From: Clostridia bacterium
GTDB lineage: Bacteria; Bacillota; Clostridia; UBA1381
Direction: 5' to 3'
Assembly (NCBI GenBank): GCA_900751885.1
Contig: CAADTH010000015.1
Coordinates: 1 to 44,782, forward strand
DNA length: 44,782 nucleotides
Below are positions 33,115 to 39,502 of the stretch, piece by piece; the first letter of the stretch is position 1, and each line of letters begins with the position of its first letter. The notes beneath the pieces are model-generated. The model did no database searches. It was not told the DNA's origin and worked only from the letters and a program-made list of their open reading frames with translations. A program made the translations under genes and the position numbers.

Positions 33115-33143
33115 TTGGTATCCTTACCAACTGTTTATATTAT
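33115..33143 (+). promoter_or_regulatory. Repressor promoter (plus strand)
   Basis: TTGGTA at 33115-33120, a 17-base spacer and TATTAT at 33138-33143. The start point would fall near 33150, inside operator 1, which predicts autoregulation of the repressor gene at 33210. TTGGTA also forms a 6-bp palindrome with TACCAA at 33125-33130. Confidence 0.65.
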
Positions 33144-33167
33144 ACTCATAAAATATGAGTATGTCAA
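33139..33167 (-). promoter_or_regulatory. Early promoter of phage B (minus strand), perfect consensus
   Basis: On the minus strand TTGACA (33167-33162) is separated from TATAAT (33144-33139) by exactly 17 bases. Both boxes are perfect sigma-70/sigma-A consensus. Operator 1 fills the spacer. It faces the early genes and its -10 overlaps that of the repressor promoter. Confidence 0.9.
33143..33161. promoter_or_regulatory. Operator 1 (perfect palindrome)
   Basis: TACTCATA and TATGAGTA form perfect 8-bp arms around AAA. It lies between the -35 and -10 boxes of the early promoter, so a bound repressor would block it. Confidence 0.82.
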
Positions 33168-33174
33168 GCAATTT

Positions 33175-33193
33175 TACTCATATTTTATGATTG
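33175..33193. promoter_or_regulatory. Operator 2 (imperfect copy)
   Basis: The half-site TACTCATA, a TTT centre and a degenerate right arm TATGATTG. Its centre lies 32 bases (about three helical turns) from operator 1, suitable for cooperative binding on one DNA face. It lies upstream of the early -35 box and in the repressor leader. Confidence 0.7.
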
Positions 33194-33209
33194 CTAAGGA
33201 GCGTTTATT

Positions 33210-33665
33210 ATGACCCCAACTGAACGAATGTTTTATGAATTAAAAAAACAAGGAAAAACAATTTCTAGACTTTGTGCCTATCTTGGCATAGGTACAAATG
33301 TTATTGCGAATTGGAAAAAATCAAACACTATACCCCCTGCAAAATATTTAGTCAATATTTCTGAGTTTTTGGACATTTCTACTGACTATCTTTTAACTGG
33401 GCAGGAATGTTCCACATATTCCATTAGTGATAACGAACAACAACTTATTAAAATGTATCGTCAGTTATCTCCTGAAACACGTGGACAAGTCTATGGTTAT
33501 TTGCTTAAAACTTATGAGACAGCTATATTTACAAAATCTACATCATATAATCCGCCTGCGCAGGTAGCTGCATACGGCGGTGATGGTGTAAAAACTATTA
33601 GAGATAATCTCTCTGAGGAAGAAGTTGCAAATCTAATTAAAGAATTCAATAAAAATAAAGGATAA
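33210..33665 (+). CDS. CI-like phage repressor (XRE helix-turn-helix)
   Basis: The protein has 151 aa, start ATG 33210 with AAGGAG 9 bases before. Residues 5-62 are an XRE helix-turn-helix ending in the usual YLVNISEFLDISTDYLLTG. A helical part follows (LIKMYRQLSPETRGQVYGYL), then a flexible linker and a short C-terminal helix. There is no S24 self-cleavage domain. It is therefore probably inactivated by the ImmA-like protease of the next gene. It divergently faces the early operon, like Mu c. It maintains lysogeny. Confidence 0.88.
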   Translation: MTPTERMFYELKKQGKTISRLCAYLGIGTNVIANWKKSNTIPPAKYLVNISEFLDISTDYLLTGQECSTYSISDNEQQLIKMYRQLSPETRGQVYGYLLKTYETAIFTKSTSYNPPAQVAAYGGDGVKTIRDNLSEEEVANLIKEFNKNKG

Positions 33666-33735
33666 TATTTCCTGTTGTACATTTGTATAGATAGCCTTAT
33701 TATAATCTTATCAATATTTCTAGGAGGTTATAATA

Positions 33736-34662
33736 ATGTTGCCAACATCTCAATATTATGCAGTATGTACTTTGTTACTTAGTCACATTCAGAGTCTGCC
33801 TGCATCACAGATAGACGTTGAAAAAATCTTATATACGGATGGCTGGGAAATTATCACTTACAATATATCCGACAATAATAACATAGATATATTGCAAAAA
33901 ATTAATGTATGGGAAATTGCTAAAAAAAGAAAAGGTTTTACATATAAAAAAGGTAAAATAAAACTTGTGTTTATTTCCTCTGAGTTGTCTGCTTATGAAC
34001 GTCTTATCATACTGGTACACGAACTCGCACACATTAAACTTAAACACTTCTCAGATACGGGTATTCTTGGCTACCATACTGACAATGATGATCTCAATAT
34101 ATCCCAAGAAACCGAAGCAAATGACTTTATCCTAGCTTTTCTCGCTCCTTCATGTATCCTCAAAAAATGTGGCATTACCGATTGTGATACCATTGTCACA
34201 AGTACAGCACTGGACAGACGACGCGCTGAACATGTCACAGGTATAATCCATAATACTCCGCGTACTTTGACACTGGATGAGCAGGCTCTCTGCAGACAAT
34301 TCCGCAAATTTATCATCAATCACAGAATAACGCATTATACATCTATTTACGCTGTTGTTGCATGTTTTTTAATATCCATAATTCTTATTTATAATGCGGT
34401 GTTGATTAATGCTCCTTCGTTGGACTCTTCCACATCACCTATAGGTTCTGTTGAAGATTTACCACCTTCTAATACTCCTACTGTATCAGCTGTCCCCTCG
34501 CCGCCTACCTCCCCCTCAGAAGAGCAAGTCATCATCACCCCCAGCGGTACAAAATACCATGCGCCCACCTGTCCATCCATTACACACTCCGACCACATTT
34601 ATATTGACAAAAATAAAGCCATACAGATGGGATATGATGCCTGTCTACGTTGTAAACCATAA
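33736..34662 (+). CDS. ImmA/IrrE-type metalloprotease with membrane anchor and Cys/His tail domain
   Basis: The protein has 308 aa with AGGAGG before its ATG. The ImmA-like domain has HELAH at residues 95-99 and a third ligand near E127 (QETEAND). A transmembrane helix lies at about 203-226. A Pro/Ser/Thr-rich linker (240-265) follows. The C-terminus (268-308) is a small domain with GTKYHAPTCPSI and CLRC (H275, C279, C303, C306), like metal-binding modules found in secreted proteins. ImmA of ICEBs1 cuts its repressor when triggered. Here a membrane anchor suggests signal input from the envelope. Domain order is seen directly; signalling is inferred. Confidence 0.88.
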   Translation: MLPTSQYYAVCTLLLSHIQSLPASQIDVEKILYTDGWEIITYNISDNNNIDILQKINVWEIAKKRKGFTYKKGKIKLVFISSELSAYERLIILVHELAHIKLKHFSDTGILGYHTDNDDLNISQETEANDFILAFLAPSCILKKCGITDCDTIVTSTALDRRRAEHVTGIIHNTPRTLTLDEQALCRQFRKFIINHRITHYTSIYAVVACFLISIILIYNAVLINAPSLDSSTSPIGSVEDLPPSNTPTVSAVPSPPTSPSEEQVIITPSGTKYHAPTCPSITHSDHIYIDKNKAIQMGYDACLRCKP

Positions 34663-34687
34663 TCTATTTTAATGTTGTTTTTGCATC

Positions 34688-34740
34688 CAAAAAAAAGCAA
34701 TGCCACACAATTTTATTTTTTTGCGATTTGTGACATTGCT
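34688..34740 (-). terminator. Minus-directed hairpin near the left end of phage B
   Basis: Arms AGCAATGCCACA (34696-34707) and TTGTGACATTGCT (34728-34740) pair with one mismatch. On the minus strand the stem is followed by a run of eight T. No phage B gene is transcribed this way here, so it would stop transcripts entering from phage A. Confidence 0.65.
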
Positions 34741-34761
34741 CTGTCTAACTCTTTTACACAA

Positions 34762-34796
34762 AAAAGAGCCTACCAAAGGTAAGCTCCTTTTTTTAT
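34762..34796 (+). terminator. Bidirectional terminator after the ImmA-like gene
   Basis: Stem GAGCCTACC with GGTAAGCTC (one GU/mismatch), AAA loop, A-run before and T-run of seven after. It ends the repressor/ImmA transcript on the plus strand and can also stop minus-strand transcription. Confidence 0.85.
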
Positions 34797-34826
34797 TTGT
34801 TTTGCTTTTGGCATAATACCGCCATT

Positions 34827-34862
34827 TAACACTTGTGTTATCTTTTTTAACACTCTGTGTTA
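34827..34862. repeat. Pair of TAACAC...GTGTTA palindromes
   Basis: Copy 1 is TAACAC-TT-GTGTTA at 34827-34840. Copy 2 is TAACAC-TCT-GTGTTA at 34848-34862. Their starts are 21 bases apart, two helical turns, so a dimeric protein could bind both on one face. The binding protein is unknown. Confidence 0.75.
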
Positions 34863-34972
34863 TTTCTCCGCACCTTATCCACACCCATTCTTTCGTCTGC
34901 CGTGTACACCAAAAAATTTCTCACTTTGCGTGTAATATCACGTTCTTTGTAATTATCTGTTTAAACCGCATT

Positions 34973-35028
34973 GTTACGCCGTTTTTCGTGTTGTTACGCC
35001 CTGTTACGGTTTATTACGTTTTGGGACG
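34973..35028. repeat. Helically phased ACG repeats at the left terminus
   Basis: The hexamers GTTACG, GTTACG, GTTACG, ATTACG and GGGACG begin at 34973, 34993, 35003, 35013 and 35023. Every step is an exact multiple of 10 bases. They end 19 bases from the terminus. They probably are end-binding sites for the transposase or an accessory protein. Confidence 0.78.
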
Positions 35029-35033
35029 GTTTC

Positions 35034-35047
35034 CTTGGTAAACTACA
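35034..35047 (-). repeat. Terminal inverted repeat, left end of phage B
   Basis: The minus strand reads TGTAGTTTACCAAG from the terminus inward. It matches the right end TGTAGCTTGCCACG at 11 of 14 positions. Confidence 0.88.
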
Positions 35048-35052
35048 CCCTG
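35048..35052 (+). repeat. Target site duplication CCCTG (copy 2)
   Basis: Direct repeat of 4857-4861, next to the left terminus of phage B, lying in the Thr-Gly codons of the interrupted gp10 gene. Confidence 0.93.
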
Positions 35053-35191
35053 TATCCACAGGACAATTCATCACCGCACTGCTCCTTACTATTTCACCTG
35101 ATATAGAAAGCGCACGTTTTACCCTTTCATCCCCATTTAAACCCGAAAGAATTTGATTAAGTTTCTCGATTCCATCTATTGATATGCTCAT
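35048..35191 (-). pseudogene. 5' half of HK97 gp10-like head-tail gene, split by phage B
   Basis: The first 48 codons run from ATG 35191 (MSISIDGIEKLNQILSGL) to CPVDTG. Beyond this the frame runs 18 codons into phage B (CSLPRKPSQ...) to a TAA near 34994, so a 66-aa truncated product would be made. The start overlaps the stop of the preceding head-closure gene. The remainder of the gene is at 4587-4856. In HK97-type phages gp10 joins head and tail. Confidence 0.93.
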
Positions 35192-35523
35192 AAATTCACC
35201 TTCTGTAAAAGTGCCACCGCATAGCTCTCCCAATGCTCTGCATAAATAATGCAGAAACGGGTATTCTGCACTTCCACATAATTCCCCTCATTTATACACT
35301 CATTGTCAGGACAGTACATTCGCTTCTGACACTCTGATGTCAATCCATATTGATTCGCAACAAGTCCATACTCTTCATGTGCTCGACCAGTGCTGTATGG
35401 CTGTACATCTGCTTTAAATGCTCCTAAAATTGTGTTGACACTGTCGCCCGAATAATCGTCTATTTTGATTGATAGCACAGTTACATCCTGTGTATAAAAT
35501 TGCTCAAATGGATTTGAGATCAC
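35188..35523 (-). CDS. Head closure/adaptor protein, phage A
   Basis: The protein has 111 aa if GTG 35523 is used (9 bases from AAAGGGG; GTG 35532 abuts that site). It reads MISNPFEQFYTQDVTVL, then a beta-rich middle with several Cys (CQKRMYCPDNECINEGNYV), and ends YAVALLQKVNL. It lies between the connector and gp10 genes, which is the head-closure position. The four Cys might bind zinc or simply be chance. Confidence 0.72.
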   Translation of the reverse strand: MISNPFEQFYTQDVTVLSIKIDDYSGDSVNTILGAFKADVQPYSTGRAHEEYGLVANQYGLTSECQKRMYCPDNECINEGNYVEVQNTRFCIIYAEHWESYAVALLQKVNL

Positions 35524-35860
35524 TCGGAACACGCCCCTTTCGGTTCATGAATGGGACAAGTGCCTTTTCATAGCTTTTTAGAATTACATCTATATTGTCG
35601 CTATTGCCGCTTTTAAAAGATACACTCCGGCTTCCTTCTGTCATGCTTGTCATTGTCTGAGGCGCCGATTCCTGACCGTATCCTTCCATGCGGTATAAAT
35701 CCGCCGCCATACGCACAATGGTGGATTCCATTTTTTCAGGAGCCTCTGTCAACTTGCAATGCTCTATGGCAGGAGCTGTTATCATATCAAGAACCAAAAG
35801 CAAAAGGTCATCCTTTTGTGTATCTGTGATACCAAGTAATAACTTCACTTTTTCCAGCAT
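35504..35860 (-). CDS. Head-tail connector protein (gp6-like), phage A
   Basis: The protein has 118 aa: MLEKVKLLLGITDTQKDDLL, then LVLDMITAPAIEHCK, STIVRMAADLYRMEGYGQE and VSFKSGN. The first 20 residues are the standard opening of HK97 gp6/SPP1 gp15-like connectors that bind below the portal. It follows the capsid gene by 12 bases. Confidence 0.88.
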   Translation of the reverse strand: MLEKVKLLLGITDTQKDDLLLLVLDMITAPAIEHCKLTEAPEKMESTIVRMAADLYRMEGYGQESAPQTMTSMTEGSRSVSFKSGNSDNIDVILKSYEKALVPFMNRKGRVPSDLKSI

Positions 35861-35872
35861 ACGACCACATCC

Positions 35873-37030
35873 TTATTCTGTTTTGCTGACAACTTCGGTA
35901 TTTCCTGCCTTCCTTGCCTCGCCCTCTGCCGTCACCTCAGCAACCGTAATCTTATGCCCGTTTGTCGCCGTAATCTCTCCGCCGTTTTGAATCTGTGTCC
36001 ATGCTGAAAGGTCTTGACCATAGGCGACTGCCGGAGCTGTGCTTGCCGCTGTTTTATATACCAGTCTGTGCTCTCCGATTGCATTCGGTACGACTGTAAT
36101 TTTAGTCGTTCCTGCCGCATCTCCTGCGGCGGATGTAACCGTCAACGTTCCAAGCGTCGGGATGCCATTTTTATATGCCGCAAACGCGTCATCCTTGACA
36201 ACAAGATATCCCAAACGCATCGTCGCTTTGATTGCCACCATATCCTGTTCAGCGAGCGATAGTGGCTTCCCATCGCTGTCGAGTGTTCCCTGCAGAGTTG
36301 CCTCCTTCAGGATTTCATAGGAGAGACCCGAACGAATTCCTACGATGCTGTATTTCCACTCCCCTGTGATGAGATCTGCCTTCGTGTTGTCCCACGCGCC
36401 ATTTCTCACAAATTCAATTGGCTGTGCATACAGCTCCCCACCTGTCGTGCCATTCACATATGCCGGCGCCCCATTCGCGTCGCGTAACTTCCGCAGACTG
36501 TTCTTTACCCCAATACGCCCAATAAAGCCGGCTGGATCATACCCGTTCTCTTCTACAAGCGCCATCGCGTCCGAAACCGCAAGGTCAATATTGCTGTTAT
36601 CCACAACAATCATATTCTGCTCTTCTATCTTCTGCATAATGTTTGTCTCAAACGGTGAGTTTGTACCGAAGAGACACGCCGCATCGATTGCCCGATAGAA
36701 TGCTTCTGCAATTTCAGGCTTTAACTCTTCAAACACACTAATCGTGCTATCCTCCAGCTTCTCTTTTGTGACGGGGATAATAACAGCAAGCTTCTTTGCT
36801 TCAATCTTTGGGTGAATCCACTGTGCACCGCTCGTTTGGATTCTCTCACCTTCGCTCACCCAATACGCACCGGGACCATCTGTCAGCACATTGAATGTCT
36901 TTTTGTCTGAAGTCATAGGCTCAACCTTTGACATCCTTAAAATACTTGACCCTCGTGTCACCATCTTTATGATATCCTTTGCCTTTTCTACCGGCACAAA
37001 TCCCCGTAGTTCATCTTTCAAATATCCCAT
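35873..37030 (-). CDS. Major capsid protein (HK97 fold) with C-terminal extra domain, phage A
   Basis: The protein has 385 aa. Residues 1-290 are an HK97-type coat: IIKMVTRGSSILRMSKVEPM near the N-terminus, VIIPVTKEKLEDSTISVFEEL, AFYRAIDAACLFGTN and GYLVVKDDAFAAYKNG. About 90 further residues (TLTVTSAAGDAAGTTKITV... to the end) form a beta-rich Ser/Thr/Ala-rich module, probably a built-in surface decoration domain. A separate scaffold gene lies just upstream. Confidence 0.9.
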   Translation of the reverse strand: MGYLKDELRGFVPVEKAKDIIKMVTRGSSILRMSKVEPMTSDKKTFNVLTDGPGAYWVSEGERIQTSGAQWIHPKIEAKKLAVIIPVTKEKLEDSTISVFEELKPEIAEAFYRAIDAACLFGTNSPFETNIMQKIEEQNMIVVDNSNIDLAVSDAMALVEENGYDPAGFIGRIGVKNSLRKLRDANGAPAYVNGTTGGELYAQPIEFVRNGAWDNTKADLITGEWKYSIVGIRSGLSYEILKEATLQGTLDSDGKPLSLAEQDMVAIKATMRLGYLVVKDDAFAAYKNGIPTLGTLTVTSAAGDAAGTTKITVVPNAIGEHRLVYKTAASTAPAVAYGQDLSAWTQIQNGGEITATNGHKITVAEVTAEGEARKAGNTEVVSKTE

Positions 37031-37040
37031 ATGCTACCTC

Positions 37041-37634
37041 CTAATTTCTCTGATTGTCTTTGATGATGGAGAAAAAGTCAGCGCCGTCGCCTGTTGTTTT
37101 TGCTTCTCCTGCCTTTGGCGTTCTTCCCCTCATCAGCTCATTCTTCTTTTTTTCCCACATCTCGCCGAGTGCCTTTTCCATCGTCTGAATGCGTTCATTC
37201 GTCTCTTCTGCATCTTTTCCTGTCACCATGTCTGCAAGACTGACCGGAATCTCCTTTTCCGCAAGCTGTTTTGTCGCTTCAAATTTCAGCCGCTCCCGTT
37301 CAAAGGCTTTGCGCTCTGTCTCAAATTTCTCCTTCTCCTTTTTCTCAGCTTCCTTCGCTCTCTCTTCTGCCGAGAGCTTCGCAAACCGCTGTGCTTCGTT
37401 TTTTTCCTCCTCCAGCTTACGTTCATACTCAGCTTGCCATTTCTCTCGTGCTGCTTTGAGCGCCTGCTGAATTTGTTTGTCCGCCTCTTGCCGCAGTGCT
37501 TTATCAAAATCCGCCTGCGTATAGGTTTTGGATTCCTGCTTTTTATCCTGCTCCCCCTGACGGTTGGCAGCGGCAGTCGTAGATTCCTCTCTGGTCGTTT
37601 CTTCCCCCATCTGTGTCGTTGTCTCATCCTCCAT
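37041..37634 (-). CDS. Scaffolding protein (DUF4355-like), phage A
   Basis: The protein has 197 aa from ATG 37634 (7 bases from GGAGG). The N-terminus is acidic and disordered (EDETTTQMGEETTRE). TYTQADFDKALRQEADKQIQ opens a long coiled coil of Lys/Glu/Arg heptads. The C-terminus has a short capsid-binding-like end (GADFFSIIKDNQRN). This matches DUF4355 scaffolds of Firmicutes phages. It directly precedes the capsid gene. Confidence 0.87.
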   Translation of the reverse strand: MEDETTTQMGEETTREESTTAAANRQGEQDKKQESKTYTQADFDKALRQEADKQIQQALKAAREKWQAEYERKLEEEKNEAQRFAKLSAEERAKEAEKKEKEKFETERKAFERERLKFEATKQLAEKEIPVSLADMVTGKDAEETNERIQTMEKALGEMWEKKKNELMRGRTPKAGEAKTTGDGADFFSIIKDNQRN

Positions 37635-37659
37635 CTTCATTCCTCCTTAAAATTGGTAT

Positions 37660-37684
37660 AAAAAAAGACGCTTTCCCTGCGTCT
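37660..37684 (-). terminator. Short hairpin with T-run before the scaffold gene
   Basis: A 6-bp stem AGACGC/GCGTCT with a 7-base loop is followed by seven T on the minus strand, ending about 25 bases before the scaffold start. It may act as an attenuator in the leader. Confidence 0.55.
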
Positions 37685-37742
37685 GTTACATAAAGTGTGA
37701 TGTATGTCAAAGCATAGCACCACCTCCTTTCCAAATTATTAT

Positions 37743-37769
37743 AAAAAAAGTGCCTTGAAAGGCACTTTT
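37743..37769 (-). terminator. Terminator after the minor head protein cassette (phage A)
   Basis: Perfect 8-bp stem AAAGTGCC/GGCACTTT, TTGAAA-type loop, seven T after it on the minus strand. It ends the transcript of the head protein and its 68-aa partner, just as 21567-21603 does in phage B. Confidence 0.82.
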
Positions 37770-37805
37770 CATTGTCAGGTCTCATAATAACTGTCGTACT
37801 GCCGG

Positions 37806-38012
37806 TCACTCCTCTACAATCTCCCATCGTCCCCCAGGACTACTTCCATCCAAAGGAGCCGGATTCACTTTTGAATATAAATAATCCTCTCCACTATCAT
37901 CTATTACACGATAAAATCCCTCTTCCGCTCCCTCACCCAAAGTTGCCGTATAAATTTTACCATTCGTAAGCTCATCAACTCCAAAGCTTTCTCCTATATA
38001 TTTTAATTTCAT
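37806..38012 (-). CDS. Small partner of the minor head protein (immunity-like), phage A
   Basis: The protein has 68 aa: MKLKYIGESFGVDELTNGKIY, then GFYRVIDDSGEDYLYS, ending in NPAPLDGSSPGGRWEIVEE. It is acidic and probably SH3-like beta. It overlaps the head protein stop by four bases and is followed by a terminator. A similar small protein is often seen in Firmicutes (from memory). Its link to a head protein with an extra C-terminal domain suggests an immunity or chaperone role, which is an inference. Confidence 0.7.
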   Translation of the reverse strand: MKLKYIGESFGVDELTNGKIYTATLGEGAEEGFYRVIDDSGEDYLYSKVNPAPLDGSSPGGRWEIVEE

Positions 38013-39502
38013 TTCTTATCACCTCTATGCTTTAATTTCATATGATACTGTTTCCTATCTAATTCATACCAGTGGACATCAAAAACATATTTTTCACTTT
38101 CAATTTTTCCTACACGCTTTTTCCATTCGCTCAAATGTCCTCCATAATTTTCTACAAGCCTTTTTTCAACCCTTAGTGTCGTTTTACTTCCTGCGCCTGC
38201 AATTGTCTTAGCCGTTGAAATAATAGTTTTATCCGGTATAAAATTCTTTTCTCCATTTATTGTATACGATAATTGCTCCTGCAAATAGGGCTTGTTTTCA
38301 TAATTGTATCTTCGTTTTAAATCTGACCACTTCTCACTGTCATTATACTTCATTTCTTGGAATTTTTCAAAGGTTTTCGGCATGCCATCCCTGCCAAGCA
38401 CAGAAACATATCTTTCATATTGCTTCTGGTCAACTGATTTCGTTCTCATATGTTGAACATGTAGCTCCATCGCCTGGTGCTGTTCCTTTGAGAGACTATC
38501 TTTCCATTCTCTGAATGTTTTCGAGCCATCAATCTTATTATTTCGACCGTTTAAAGGGTCTCGGGCATTGCGTGTCGACGGAAGAACCCCATCCATAATG
38601 GTACTACAGCGACAATTCGGATGCATGGGTGGATAATTTGTACCTACCACTGACTGACTGACATCATATACGTTCCCATCAAGCTCAGCGCAATTTTCGC
38701 ATGTACGCTCCGATAACGCCGCAACATATCTATACTTCTTGATTCCTATTTCCTCATATGCCTGGCGTTGTCCTTCATTGAGAAAATATGCTGTTTCTGT
38801 TCTTACAAGCCTTGCGGCTGTATTTTCCTCTCTCAAAACAAATTCCTGAAGTGTATCAGCCATGCGCTGTATGCTATGTCCTTCAATCAGTCCGTCTTCA
38901 ATACTTGCCTGTACTCTGCGAATAAATTTGTCATTATTGTTCCATATCCGCATGCTATAATTCCTGCCGCTCCACGGCTCCCAGAGCGCTGTATCAATCG
39001 CTCTCTGAGGCAGAAGCGCAAAATCAATCCCACAGTCAATCCCTTCGGCAATATAATAAATATTACTATAGTATGACCGCTTCAATGTGTCTGTGTAGAG
39101 CATTGTCTGCTTTTTTACTTCATAATTTGCCACTTTTCTGAGCTGTATGTATATCTTTTGCTTTATCCCCTCCAGACGGCTTATTCTTGCGCCGTACGCC
39201 TGTGCATTGATACGCCCCATAATTTCTTCTTGTATGAGAGAATTATCTGTCTGTTTAAGTAATTTAAGCAGTTCCTGATATATTTCATCACTGTCTGCGC
39301 TATTTAACAGTCTGCGCGCTTCTTCCTCGGAAATCCCCCCATTTTCTGTGAATGTTTTGAATATATATCGGATATCACGATTTATATTTTCTATAGCTCT
39401 CTCATAGGCTGTTATGGTATTCTCTATCTGAAGTGCCGCGTCAGACTGTAATGCTTCTTCCAGCTCCATCGCGCGCGCCATCCAATAAGCTTTACTTTTC
39501 AT
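38009..39502 (-). CDS. Minor head protein (SPP1 gp7/Mu F type) with C-terminal effector-like domain
   Basis: The protein has 497 aa. Residues 20-230 are helical. Residues 230-300 are the Mu-F-like domain, with RLVRTETAYFLNEGQ, SERTCENCAELDG and PPMHPNCRCS (Cys/His cluster). A linker follows (TRNARDPLNGRN). Residues 330-497 are a separate, basic domain with TIAGAGSKTTLRVEKRLVEN, KIESEKYVFDVHWYEL and a Lys-rich end. Its likeness to RNase-type domains on the ends of phage head proteins is my reading; the family is not certain. Minor head proteins enter or accompany the DNA, so this tip may be delivered to the new host. Confidence 0.85.
   Translation of the reverse strand: MKSKAYWMARAMELEEALQSDAALQIENTITAYERAIENINRDIRYIFKTFTENGGISEEEARRLLNSADSDEIYQELLKLLKQTDNSLIQEEIMGRINAQAYGARISRLEGIKQKIYIQLRKVANYEVKKQTMLYTDTLKRSYYSNIYYIAEGIDCGIDFALLPQRAIDTALWEPWSGRNYSMRIWNNNDKFIRRVQASIEDGLIEGHSIQRMADTLQEFVLREENTAARLVRTETAYFLNEGQRQAYEEIGIKKYRYVAALSERTCENCAELDGNVYDVSQSVVGTNYPPMHPNCRCSTIMDGVLPSTRNARDPLNGRNNKIDGSKTFREWKDSLSKEQHQAMELHVQHMRTKSVDQKQYERYVSVLGRDGMPKTFEKFQEMKYNDSEKWSDLKRRYNYENKPYLQEQLSYTINGEKNFIPDKTIISTAKTIAGAGSKTTLRVEKRLVENYGGHLSEWKKRVGKIESEKYVFDVHWYELDRKQYHMKLKHRGDKK

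Larger units (their letters stand above)
4862..35047 (-). mobile_element. Mu-like transposable prophage B, complete, 30,186 bp
   Basis: The element begins TG and ends CA, carries imperfect terminal inverted repeats, and is flanked by 5-bp CCCTG repeats. It encodes a MuA-like DDE transposase, a MuB-like ATPase, Gam, GemA and Mor, in Mu order after a divergent repressor. Its structural genes are siphophage-type and typical of Firmicutes. The Mu 'left' end is at 35047 and the 'right' end at 4862. All core modules are present with open frames: immunity, transposition, lysis, packaging, head, tail and fibre. It may therefore be functional. Only one small ORF (21108-21308) looks damaged. Confidence 0.95.
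34797..35047. other. Non-coding left end of phage B
   Basis: About 250 bases without a gene between the immunity operon terminator and the left terminus. It holds the palindrome pair (34827-34862) and the helically phased ACG repeats (34973-35028). It is the expected place for transposase binding sites. Confidence 0.75.

Noticed and set aside
34669..34884. Minus-strand ORF of 71 codons near the left end of phage B
   Set aside because: It runs through two terminator hairpins and the palindromes and has no ribosome site.
37685..37742. TTGACA-like box and short leader ORFs between the two hairpins before the phage A scaffold gene
   Set aside because: The spacing to any -10 box is only about 12 bases and the ORFs are very short; promoter or gene status cannot be supported.
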